Source of the DNA: JABEVB01 sp049965775
GTDB lineage: Bacteria; Planctomycetota; Phycisphaerae; WQYP01
Assembly (NCBI GenBank): GCA_049965775.1
Contig: JBMFVX010000114.1
Location: forward strand, 1-9,648
Direction: 5' to 3'
DNA length: 9,648 nt
Shown one piece after another: positions 1 through 6,974 of the stretch. Position numbers and translations under genes: made by a program. The number at the start of each line of letters is the position of its first letter. The stretch's first letter is position 1. The notes beneath the pieces are model-generated. The model was not told the DNA's origin. It did no database searches and worked only from the letters and a program-made list of their open reading frames with translations.

Positions 1-116
1 TGCATAAGATAGATATTGCAATATACAATACTATATTATTACGAAAAGCGGAGCGTTTCGGTTCATATTTCATCCAATATAGGCGGCAAGGCGGAAAATT
101 ACGCTGGTTTAAGGTC
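1..116. other. AT-rich flank, no gene recognised
   Basis: The first ~45 bases are strongly AT-rich and the rest is mixed. I see no credible coding region. A weak imperfect hairpin at about 42-60 has no T tract. If the 117-3017 segment is an insertion, this stretch is the original sequence downstream of recN. Confidence 0.4.
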
Positions 117-224
117 TAGTGCTCTGTCACAACATAATTTTAGGGTTGAGGTAGGAACCCCAGCGTCTCTGGGTACGCGTTTCGAGAGGCAGTCATCCTA
201 AAATATTGCTGTGACAGAGCACTA
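117..224. repeat. MITE-like element with 28-bp terminal inverted repeats
   Basis: A 108-bp element starts with TAGTGCTCTGTCACA and ends with its reverse complement. Positions 117-144 and 197-224 are inverted repeats matching at 25 of 28 positions. The outermost dinucleotides are TA on both sides, as expected for a TA target duplication of the kind made by IS630/Tc1-type transposases; the family assignment is inference. The interior is too short for a protein and contains a small hairpin (CCCAG/CTGGG, about 158-172). The same terminus recurs at 2975-3017, so this is a repeat family and not a chance palindrome. It ends two bases beyond the stop codon of the GH35 gene. Confidence 0.72.
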
Positions 225-226
225 AA

Positions 227-2680
227 TTATGTCACCAAAAACTCCGATCGGTAGATCGGGATAAATTTCAGTTCTCGTACCAACGGTTTAGACCGGACCA
301 TACGCTGGGCACTGGTCAAGGACACTCCCGCCGCTAACAATACATTGGCCCCACCGACTATTTCAGTTTCAACACGGATCAGCAGTCCCTCCCGCGCCAG
401 GGCTTTGGAAAAGCGTTTGAGGCTTACCCGCCAAGGTATTCCCTGCTGCAAATTATCAGCCACCAACTGCCCTTGTGAGACATCAAAGAGCCTACATACA
501 TCGCCGTTATAGCTAACTTCCATGATAATGTCATGCAGCCCCTTAAATTCATGAGGAGCTATTTTGACCACCTGTTTTGCGGGTAATACTTGGGCAACCT
601 CAGGTGGCTGAAATGTAACGATGCTGGCGGCTATACGCCGCTGCGATTGACTGACGGTATAGACCCCAAAGAGGCCATCGGTTGAACGTCGCAATTGACC
701 CATGGGGCTTTGGCAGTGGGTGACATCAGGGAATATTGCCACAGTTGTATCGTTACCTTGGCCGTTGTATGCGGTGATGGATTGGCTATCGGCAATGGTG
801 ACGTGATCTGAAATGATAATGCGCGGCTTTCCCCCGATGACCTCCTTAATGGCATGACGCGCATCGGCCTGTGTAAGTGTCATAATGTTGATGCTAGCCC
901 CATTGGCTCCCGCGAGGCAAATATGGGAACCACGGCCTGGTTTCACAGCGAGTATATAACAATCGTCGGCGACTTTGGCCCTCGCGTCTCGGAGTTTGAG
1001 CGACTCAATGCCCGCTTTTGCCAGCACATATTCGGATCGGAATCCCTCGGGTGCAAAGAATACAAACCATTTCTCGGCCTGGTGCTCAAATTCAAACAAC
1101 GGTTGGACCGTCGCGGATATTAACCTAACACCATGCCCCATATCCAAATTGAAGGGCAGGATCATCCCGCTCACGCCGGCCGGAACATGCAGGCCGCCTT
1201 TATGGGGAATACGGATATCGCCATGGGCGGTATGAACTGTAAACGATTGATTGCTTTTGGCGGAAAGTTGCCGCACATCCGCATAGTTGTTAATAAAAAT
1301 AAAGCCCGCGCCATCCTTGGCACGGCAGGCGACGCGTAAGCGGTCATCATCGGGATTATGGACATCATTGTCCTGGCGGCGAACTTCCATAACAGCCAAC
1401 CTTCCCCCAAAATTCTGAACGAAGTAATTCATGGGGCGCATGACAAAATAGCTCTCACGAGCTTCGCCGAATTCGCCGATCGGTGCCCGGTAGTCATAGG
1501 AAATCAGTGGCAGACCAAAAAACTTAGGAGTAAAGCCGTACACGGCATCCATCGGGTTCGACCCGCCATGGTACATGTAATACCCCATTGCAATCGTTTC
1601 GGTTCCTCCCAGGAACGCGAAGGCGGTGGCCAGACACCCCTGGGCCGATGGTAAGGGGCGGAAGTTGATGCGTATGGGCGATCCGGTGCCGAGTTCCACA
1701 TAAATGATGGGAGTTTTGCCACGCCACGGGACACTGACATTAAACGTGGTGAGGGAACTATTTTGTTTGCCGGGCGGCCCCAGAAACATATAGGCACCCC
1801 CACATGGAAACAGGGTATCCGGATAGGCTCCTCCGGGCTGCCAGCCCGTAATGGTAAAGAAGGGAGCATTGATTCCGCTGGTTACCGCCAGATTCCGCAG
1901 ATTTTCATAGTGCAACGCGTAGTGCGCGCCGTGCGGGCCGCTGTAGCCTGATGCGCCGAATTGGTAAATCGTATTCCAGGCGTCCTGATGGGCTATCCCC
2001 AGTTCGTTTTCAACCTGGGTAAAAATAATCGGGCCGCCCTCGGAAAAAAACATTCCCTTAAGCTGCTCTCCCAGCTTCGCATAATATCGGCCCACGAATT
2101 TCAGGTAGTGTGGATCATTGCTGCGTTCCAGCAGTGGTTCTCCATAGATCCACGGGGCCATACCGCCGATCAGAAACTCGGCGTTGGCGTAAGGCCCCAC
2201 ACGAATAAAAAGGTGCATCGAATACTTTTTACAAAGCTCCGCCACATACCGAACGTTGTTGGGGCCGGAAAAATCAAACTCACCCGGTCGCGGCTCGAAC
2301 TGCCCCCAGAAAAAGTAGGCTTGGATGGTATTAAGTCCGCCCGCCTTCATTTTTTGAATAGCATCTTCCCATTCCTCCACCGGATATCTTTGCGGGTGAA
2401 ATTCTCCCCCCACTGTGGCCAGCGGCTGGCCATCCATTTCCAGGTAAAAATTATTTGCCCGGAGCTGCGTGCCGTCCGGCCCGATTGCCCCCGGTTGTTT
2501 GATACCCGTGGTTCCGGGTTTCAAGCCCAGGCCAACGGTGTTCAGGATATGTTGATTGTGATTCGCCGGCGTGGCGCCGGTTTTCTGCGATAGAGCCACG
2601 GTTTTTCGGGATTGAGTCAATAGCACTCCCAACACGGGCAAAGAAGCTTTGAAAAGATTGCGTCGGTCAAATCTGAACAT
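227..2680 (-). CDS. Tat-exported GH35 beta-galactosidase-like glycoside hydrolase
   Basis: An 817-residue glycoside hydrolase of family 35, expected to remove terminal beta-galactose from oligo- or polysaccharides in the periplasm. The start MFRFDRRNLFKAS is preferred over the TTG at 2755. It has GGAG nine bases upstream and opens directly with a twin-arginine signal (DRRNLFK, then a hydrophobic stretch to about residue 21). The TIM barrel shows GGEFHPQRYP (91-100) and AYFFWGQFEPRPGEFDF (121-137). GGPIIFTQVENELG (215-228) is the GH35 acid/base region, with E226 the probable proton donor. YVELGTG (327-333) contains E329, the likely nucleophile by alignment to the family, and MYHGGSNP (369-376) matches the family's MFxGGTNF motif. 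The C-terminal ~400 residues should be beta-sandwich domains. The stop codon lies two bases from a MITE end, and the gene sits between inverted mobile-element termini. Substrate specificity is unknown. Confidence 0.88.
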   Translation of the reverse strand: MFRFDRRNLFKASLPVLGVLLTQSRKTVALSQKTGATPANHNQHILNTVGLGLKPGTTGIKQPGAIGPDGTQLRANNFYLEMDGQPLATVGGEFHPQRYPVEEWEDAIQKMKAGGLNTIQAYFFWGQFEPRPGEFDFSGPNNVRYVAELCKKYSMHLFIRVGPYANAEFLIGGMAPWIYGEPLLERSNDPHYLKFVGRYYAKLGEQLKGMFFSEGGPIIFTQVENELGIAHQDAWNTIYQFGASGYSGPHGAHYALHYENLRNLAVTSGINAPFFTITGWQPGGAYPDTLFPCGGAYMFLGPPGKQNSSLTTFNVSVPWRGKTPIIYVELGTGSPIRINFRPLPSAQGCLATAFAFLGGTETIAMGYYMYHGGSNPMDAVYGFTPKFFGLPLISYDYRAPIGEFGEARESYFVMRPMNYFVQNFGGRLAVMEVRRQDNDVHNPDDDRLRVACRAKDGAGFIFINNYADVRQLSAKSNQSFTVHTAHGDIRIPHKGGLHVPAGVSGMILPFNLDMGHGVRLISATVQPLFEFEHQAEKWFVFFAPEGFRSEYVLAKAGIESLKLRDARAKVADDCYILAVKPGRGSHICLAGANGASINIMTLTQADARHAIKEVIGGKPRIIISDHVTIADSQSITAYNGQGNDTTVAIFPDVTHCQSPMGQLRRSTDGLFGVYTVSQSQRRIAASIVTFQPPEVAQVLPAKQVVKIAPHEFKGLHDIIMEVSYNGDVCRLFDVSQGQLVADNLQQGIPWRVSLKRFSKALAREGLLIRVETEIVGGANVLLAAGVSLTSAQRMVRSKPLVRELKFIPIYRSEFLVT

Positions 2681-2751
2681 GAATACTATCTCCAAAAACG
2701 ATAACGGTTCATACCATATCAGCCAACTCAGAACTGTGGCGGCCACCGCTC

Positions 2752-2817
2752 TCAAAAAACTACAGTAACCGCAACCCCAAAGTTCACCGCCTGAATGTTG
2801 TTCGCCACAACTGGCAT
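2752..2817 (-). CDS. Possible 21-residue leader or remnant ORF upstream of the GH35 gene
   Basis: A 21-codon reading frame begins MPVVANNIQAVNF and ends TVVF-stop. A GAGG lies about eight bases before the ATG. It stops about 70 bases before the GH35 start. It could be a leader peptide or the remaining start of a deleted gene. Nothing but the ribosome-binding site and position supports it. Confidence 0.2.
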   Translation of the reverse strand: MPVVANNIQAVNFGVAVTVVF

Positions 2818-2974
2818 ATTAATACCTCGGTAAGAACACCACAACTGTCAAGTCCTGATCAAAAGTTGGCTCTTTTGCTAAGCGCTTCCCTTCAGGGAAC
2901 CGGCTCCCCGCCAGGGGGATCGCGTGCGGATGCCCGCTCGCTCCAAGAGCCCTCGCTTCGCGCCTCCAACCCCT

Positions 2975-3017
2975 TGGCCCTCCGTCAATCCTAATTTTTG
3001 GGTGTGACAGAGCACTA
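2975..3017. repeat. Solitary copy of the MITE terminal repeat
   Basis: The reverse complement of this stretch matches the left arm of the MITE (117-159) at 32 of 43 positions, with the outermost 15 bases identical. It is oriented as a right-hand end facing the GH35 gene. The adjoining ~100 bases (2880-2975) are GC-rich with small hairpins, such as TTCCC/GGGAA at 2886-2899. They may be the subterminal part of a larger element, but no transposase coding is readable there. The final CTA on this strand is the recN stop codon TAG on the other. Confidence 0.65.
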
Positions 3018-4898
3018 ACGTCGCCGAACAGGTGTAGAACGATTTGACTGGCTTATGGCCTTGGCCATGTCGCCGTGACTCTTTTTGTGTCCGGCGGCAG
3101 GAGCGATTTTAACTCTGTCCGGCTTATGCGTCGGGCGGGTTACCTGTTGTCCTGCGGCCTGCCCGGTCTGCAGTAATTCCTGCGCCTGGCGCAACGATGT
3201 TTCTGTAACCGCTTTACCGGTGATCATTTCGGCCAGTTCCTGCACGCGGGCATCGCCTTCCAGCGGACTTACGCGCGTAAAACTTTCGCCGCCGCTCACT
3301 TCTTTGCGTATGGACAAATGCCGCTGCGCAAACGCGGCAATCTGCGGCAAATGCGTAATGCACAAAATCTGGCAGCCCCGGGCCAGATGGCTGAGTTTTT
3401 CGCCGATTACCCCGCCCATGCGGCCGCCCACATTGGCGTCAATTTCATCGAAGACCAAAACACTCACGCGATCGCCGTGTGCAAGAATTGTTTTAAGCGC
3501 CAGCATCACCCGCGATAATTCGCCGCCGCTGGCGATTTTGCGCAGCGGTCGCGCGGGCTGACCCGGGTTGGGCGCTATCATAAACTCTACGCTCTCCAAA
3601 CCGCCCGGAGAGGCAAATCGCACAGCATCGCCCGCAGGCAAACCGGCCAACGGCCTTCCGCCGGAAGACGCATTTACCTCGGCGGCAACCGGGCTGAACT
3701 CCACGAGAAACTGCGCCTCTTTCATACCCAGGTCGGCAAGCTGTTGATGCACCAGAGGCGCAAGCTTTTTGGCCGCATCGCGCCGCTTTTTTGACAGCAC
3801 GCGGCCCAATTCGTCCATCTGCGTTTCGAGCGATGTCACCTGCCGGGCCAGCTCGGTTACGTCGGCGCTTTGACGGCGAAGCATTTCAAGCTGCGCGCCG
3901 ACCGATTGCCGAAACTCCAGCAGGTCGTTGAGCGTGCCATTGGATCCGCAATACTTGCCGATGAGCCGATACAGCAAGTTCAACCGCTGAGTGGCGGCGG
4001 CAAGTTCTTCGGGGTCCATATCCAGCTTGTCTATATGGCGTCGCAGCGAAAAAGCCGCATCATCGAGCGTTATGGTGGCATCTTTAACCTGGCCGGCAAC
4101 TTCGGTCAGGCCCGCATCAAGTTCGGTCAGTTCCAGCAATACCGCCGCGATGGTTTTAAGCCGGCCGATCACCGCGCCTTCATCTTCATAAAGCGCTCCA
4201 TACGCGCTGCCGGCTTGAGACTTTATTTTTTCAACATTGGCGAGCATGCGCTGGCGGTTGACCAGCGGTTCAAGCTCGCCAGGTGTACATTGCGCTTCGT
4301 CTATTTCCGCAAGCTGAAACTCGCACAGTTCCATCTGCTGGCGACGAAGAGCCTGGGCTCCTTCAAGCTCGGCAAGGTTGGCGGCCACCTGCCGGCGCTG
4401 GGCATGCAGGGCGGCAAACTGCGCCGCCACATCTGCGGACGCGGCGAAGTCGTCGAGCACGGCAAGCTGATTGACCGGCTTAAGCAGAAACTGCGCATCG
4501 TACTGACCATGAATGTCCGCCAGCGCCTCGCCGATGATTTTGAGCGCCTGGCCTGAAATAGGCGTGCCATTGATTGAAGCACTGGTGCGGCCGCTTTCAA
4601 AAATGCGCCGCGCCAGCACCACCTCCGGTTCGGCCGCCAGAGGAATATCGGCGGCCTGCGAGAGCCGGGCGCGTATGGCAGCGCTTTCAAGGTAAAACAC
4701 GCCGGTAACACGGGCCTCAGCGGCTCCGGGCCGCAGCATATTCTGCGGCGATTTAAGGCCCAATAAAATTTCCAAAGCGCCGATGACCAGGCTTTTGCCC
4801 GCGCCGGTTTGTCCGGTAAAGCAGTTCAGGCCGGGGCTTAATTCCACAACAGCATCGGCAATGATGGCGAGATTGGAAATGTGAAGTTCACGAAGCAT
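3015..4898 (-). CDS. recN: DNA repair protein RecN
   Basis: A 627-residue SMC-like ATPase that acts early in double-strand break repair by recombination. The start MLRELHISNLAIIADAVVEL is the family's standard N-terminus; an upstream in-frame start would add 17 non-family residues. The Walker A motif is GQTGAGKS (29-36), where most homologues have GETGAGKS. A long central alpha-helical/coiled-coil region (about 150-400) follows. The ABC signature KIASGGELSR lies around 454-463, Walker B VLVFDEIDANVGG around 480-492, and the switch histidine CITHLPQ around 513-519. Homologues usually end near the VTETSLRQAQELLQ segment (about 564-577). Here roughly 50 further, mostly basic and low-complexity residues follow. 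The TAG stop coincides with the outermost bases of the mobile repeat. Nothing in the window shows an SOS box. Confidence 0.95.
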   Translation of the reverse strand: MLRELHISNLAIIADAVVELSPGLNCFTGQTGAGKSLVIGALEILLGLKSPQNMLRPGAAEARVTGVFYLESAAIRARLSQAADIPLAAEPEVVLARRIFESGRTSASINGTPISGQALKIIGEALADIHGQYDAQFLLKPVNQLAVLDDFAASADVAAQFAALHAQRRQVAANLAELEGAQALRRQQMELCEFQLAEIDEAQCTPGELEPLVNRQRMLANVEKIKSQAGSAYGALYEDEGAVIGRLKTIAAVLLELTELDAGLTEVAGQVKDATITLDDAAFSLRRHIDKLDMDPEELAAATQRLNLLYRLIGKYCGSNGTLNDLLEFRQSVGAQLEMLRRQSADVTELARQVTSLETQMDELGRVLSKKRRDAAKKLAPLVHQQLADLGMKEAQFLVEFSPVAAEVNASSGGRPLAGLPAGDAVRFASPGGLESVEFMIAPNPGQPARPLRKIASGGELSRVMLALKTILAHGDRVSVLVFDEIDANVGGRMGGVIGEKLSHLARGCQILCITHLPQIAAFAQRHLSIRKEVSGGESFTRVSPLEGDARVQELAEMITGKAVTETSLRQAQELLQTGQAAGQQVTRPTHKPDRVKIAPAAGHKKSHGDMAKAISQSNRSTPVRRR

Positions 4899-4925
4899 AA
4901 TCACCCGACGCAATGTCGGTGGAAG

Positions 4926-4931
4926 ATTATA
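4926..4931 (-). promoter_or_regulatory. Candidate -10 box for recN
   Basis: A perfect TATAAT reads on the minus strand 27 bases before the recN ATG, which would give a very short leader. No good -35 hexamer lies 16-18 bases upstream (CAGCAT at 17), so this is a tentative call. Confidence 0.3.
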
Positions 4932-4964
4932 CCGTGAACCAAACACCAATGCTGCCCGGCGCAG

Positions 4965-5114
4965 CGCGGCCTGCGGGCCGCGAGAGCAGGAGAGAGTTGA
5001 GCAGGTGAGCAGGTGAGCAGGTGATGGGTAGAGCTCTGAGCACTACGCTTGGGTGGCCGCGGTCGCTGGGCTGCCGCGACAGGGGCTGGTTTATCGAGCG
5101 GCACGTTTCGTGTT
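4965..5114. other. Intergenic stretch between recN and the neck module
   Basis: No gene is recognised here. Visible structure is a perfect 7-bp all-GC hairpin at 4965-4982 (CGCGGCC, loop TGCG, GGCCGCG), the octamer tandem repeat at 4999-5024, and a near-palindrome TAGAGCTCTGAGCACTA at 5029-5045 that resembles two fused mobile-element ends. Beyond 5136, up to the neck gene at 5252, only a doubtful 32-codon frame is present. Confidence 0.45.
4999..5024. repeat. Short tandem repeat, GAGCAGGT x 3
   Basis: Three exact, contiguous copies of GAGCAGGT followed by GA. It lies about 100 bp upstream of the recN start codon. Such arrays arise by slippage; no function is evident. Confidence 0.8.
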
Positions 5115-5136
5115 AAAAAACAACCTGTTACAGGTT
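5115..5136 (-). terminator. Intrinsic terminator downstream of the neck module
   Basis: On the minus strand AACCTG-TAA-CAGGTT forms a 6-bp stem with a 3-base loop and is followed by G and six T. It lies about 115 bases after the last neck-gene stop, on the same strand. The stem is short and half AT, so efficiency may be modest. Confidence 0.5.
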
Positions 5137-5251
5137 TGCAATGCGAAGCGAGGTGGGTGGTGTATGAAGACACACATTGACGACGAGCGCCAAAGCCCAG
5201 AGCCTCTTGACTCCACCGGGTGGCATTTCCGCTTAATATCCGCCGCGATGC

Positions 5252-5674
5252 TTAGCTCGCGGGCGGTTGATAGGCGATCAGCCGCAGGCTTATGGTTGCC
5301 TGATAAACTTCCAGGTTTTGTGAATTGTGCGCGGCCAAACCCACGCGCGACGCTCCGGTTTGCTCGCACAGCAGCAGCGTGCCCGACGAGAGCGCAAATA
5401 CAGCCCCGTCAAACAGCGACGCCAACGCATCGCCCAGCGACAGCGTTTGCTCCATGGAGGCGGCCGCAAGCGTCAGGTCAATATCAACTGTTTGGCACGC
5501 AGCTGCGCCAAAAGCGTGCGCGGTAAGCTGCTCCACCCGGCTGATGGTCAACACCGGCAGTTCAACGCCTTCGGGCGCTTGCGTTACAAATACCTGCGCC
5601 GCGCCGCCCAGCACCTGCGCCAGGGCGGTACTTGCAACAATGCGAGCCACAACCGCTTGAATAATTGCCTGCAC
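5252..5674 (-). CDS. Phage tail terminator/completion protein, DUF3168-like
   Basis: About 140 residues resembling the DUF3168 family (gp17-like tail completion; RcGTA gp8-type tail terminators), which cap the tail tube and join it to the neck. Visible family traits are the short N-terminal helix (MQAIIQAVVARIVASTALAQVL), then alternating beta strands such as LPVLTISRVEQ. A QTVDIDLTLAAAS strand precedes a helix SLGDALASLFDG, and the protein ends with ATISLRLIAYQ. I chose the GTG at 5674 because AAAGG lies six bases before it; the TTG at 5680 abuts that AAAGG and leaves no spacer. It is the third gene of the neck module, 60 bases after the stopper gene, with a likely terminator downstream. Where a tail tube gene would normally follow, there is none. 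The family call rests on size, strand pattern and gene order. Confidence 0.62.
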   Translation of the reverse strand: MQAIIQAVVARIVASTALAQVLGGAAQVFVTQAPEGVELPVLTISRVEQLTAHAFGAAACQTVDIDLTLAAASMEQTLSLGDALASLFDGAVFALSSGTLLLCEQTGASRVGLAAHNSQNLEVYQATISLRLIAYQPPAS

Positions 5675-5734
5675 CGGCAACCTTTCTAAAAGTGCGCCCG
5701 AGCGGTGGTTTGCAGAATCTGCGGCCCATGGCCA

Positions 5735-6070
5735 TCAACCGGGCTGCGGCTCAAGCCGCTCGACAAAAACAGCCCAGCCGCTGTCGCGATCGCCCAAATT
5801 TTCAGTATGCCGCACCTGATAGTAATACACGCCGTCAAAAATGCGGTCACCAAGTTCGGCGGCAAGACTCTGCGGCGTAAGCACCACATGCGAGACCGCG
5901 GTTTGGCGCCGGGGCAGCCGCACCAGGTTCTGTCCGTGCAGCGTCAGCAGGGTCGCCGGCACGTCGGCAAACAGCGTGCTCCAGACGCGGGCCACGCCGC
6001 CCATACCATCGGCGGCGGAGGTAGAACGCTGCAGACTTATTTGCCGACGGCACAGCAGAAACAGACTCAT
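5735..6070 (-). CDS. Phage head-closure (stopper) protein, head-tail joining family
   Basis: A 111-residue protein like the Phage_H_T_join/SPP1 gp16 and RcGTA gp7 group, which closes the filled head and connects adaptor to tail. The pattern fits: an N-terminal RRQISLQRSTSAADGMGG segment and a central W (RVWSTLFADVPATL). Next comes SHVVLTP, then the hallmark GDRIFDGVYYYQVRHTENLGDRDSGWAVFVERL. The start ATG overlaps the adaptor gene stop as ATGA, showing translational coupling and fixing the start at MSLFLL. No frameshift or internal stop is present. Length matches family members of about 100-115 residues. Other phages place an HK97-gp10-type gene after this; here it is absent, as in RcGTA. Confidence 0.68.
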   Translation of the reverse strand: MSLFLLCRRQISLQRSTSAADGMGGVARVWSTLFADVPATLLTLHGQNLVRLPRRQTAVSHVVLTPQSLAAELGDRIFDGVYYYQVRHTENLGDRDSGWAVFVERLEPQPG

Positions 6071-6897
6071 ACAATCACATCCTGCCAAGGCAGCAGCAAA
6101 TGACGGATTTCCGGTGTAATAATTAAATCGCCCGTGCGCGTTACATACTCGTAACCGACGGTTTTACCCTGCGATTCACGCAGCTTGGTTAAATCGCTCT
6201 GATTGATCAGGTTGCCCACCGCCAGCGCTGTGGCGAGTTGAACATCCGCCGGCGCCAATAAGCCGGTTATCTGGCAATTCGCTCCATGCGCCTGGGCAAA
6301 TACCGCCGTCAGGCTGCCGTTCTGTGCCGCCTGCACGGTTACTGTTTCGGCACTGGACAAGCCGGGGTCTACCGTCAGCACGGTACCGGCGGCAATGCTC
6401 CACGATTGATGCTGCGAGATGCCCGCAAGGGCGCTGACGGGCACGACCGCTGTTCCCGGGTTGATGGCGGCCTGAGCGGCGACCAAAAAGCCCCAGCCAG
6501 CGGTGTAGTCTACCTGTATGGCGTCAAGCCCCCATGCCGGAAACCCCGCCCCGCCATACCAGTCATAAAATGAATCACCGGCATTGGGCGCAAACGAAAT
6601 ACGCCCCAGCTCCGAACGCACATCAAAGCTCGTGCCGTCAAACACGCGCGGATTCGGTCCGGTGGGGTAAAGCGTTACCGAGTTAATTGCAAGAATGGGC
6701 CGATGCCGCACTATGAGCGACGGTTGGTCAATCGCATCATAAAGCTCAACATAGCGATCGGGCGCAAAAGGTTGCCGGCAAAACTGTTCCACTGCCGCAC
6801 TGGCTGCGGTAATCAGGCTTGCAAGCGCCGGCGTCGTTATTGTGCCCGCGGCTTTTACAACATTAAGCACATAGCTTTGCGTTACCAAATCGGCCAT
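6067..6897 (-). CDS. Phage gp6-like head-tail adaptor (connector) with an inserted domain
   Basis: A 276-residue protein of the gp6-like/phiE125 gp8-like connector type, which docks under the portal ring. The N-terminal helices (ASLITAASAAVEQFCRQPF, 26-44) followed by RYVELYDAIDQPSLIVRHRPILAINSVTLY (48-77) are typical. The next segments are GRISFA (98-103) and IQVDYTAGW (127-135). The C-terminal half resumes at LLAPADVQLATALAVGNLI (213-231) and ends LLLPWQDVIV. Between YTAGW and the C-terminal helices lies an extra ~75-residue, beta-rich segment (about 137-212, with LTVDPGLSSAETVTVQAAQNGSLTAVFAQAH). This makes the protein longer than typical members of roughly 100-200 residues. The ribosome-binding site is weak (GGAA). 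It is the first gene of the module. No portal, capsid or terminase gene lies upstream; only non-coding DNA is there. Confidence 0.7.
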   Translation of the reverse strand: MADLVTQSYVLNVVKAAGTITTPALASLITAASAAVEQFCRQPFAPDRYVELYDAIDQPSLIVRHRPILAINSVTLYPTGPNPRVFDGTSFDVRSELGRISFAPNAGDSFYDWYGGAGFPAWGLDAIQVDYTAGWGFLVAAQAAINPGTAVVPVSALAGISQHQSWSIAAGTVLTVDPGLSSAETVTVQAAQNGSLTAVFAQAHGANCQITGLLAPADVQLATALAVGNLINQSDLTKLRESQGKTVGYEYVTRTGDLIITPEIRHLLLPWQDVIV

Positions 6898-6974
6898 GGC
6901 ATTCCGTTAGGCCGCGCATGCGGGCTATGCCGCCTGCAGAAATCGCCGGTGAGGCGTTCATGGCGGAGGCTATT

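Larger units (their letters stand above)
117..3017. mobile_element. Possible TIR-bounded unit carrying a GH35 gene
   Basis: The left end at 117 (TAGTGCTCTGTCAC) and the right end at 3004-3017 (GTGACAGAGCACTA) are perfect 14-base inverted repeats, each with TA outermost. Between them lie the MITE-like copy and the complete glycosidase gene; no transposase is visible. Removing the unit and one TA joins the recN codons to TAG followed by ACC, leaving an intact stop. This fits an insertion at TA in the recN stop codon. It could equally be two independent insertions of related small elements on either side of a resident gene. The non-autonomous cargo reading is inference. Confidence 0.3.

Noticed and set aside
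1961..2593. 210-residue plus-strand ORF opposite the GH35 gene
   Set aside because: A shadow of the strongly supported GH35 coding strand; its translation has no family features.
2819..2851. TTGACA plus TATTAA upstream of the GH35 gene on the minus strand
   Set aside because: The spacing is 21 bases, too long for a sigma70 promoter; no better -10 fits the perfect -35.
3870..4556. 228-residue plus-strand ORF opposite recN
   Set aside because: Antisense shadow of the conserved recN gene.
4999..5024. Octamer array considered as a CRISPR or iteron origin
   Set aside because: Only three contiguous 8-base units without spacers, replication genes or AT-rich unwinding region.
5128..5226. 32-codon minus-strand ORF starting MPPGGVKRLWALALVVN downstream of the tail terminator gene
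   Set aside because: No properly spaced ribosome-binding site, overlaps the terminator hairpin, and composition gives no sign of selection. It is not a tail tube protein.
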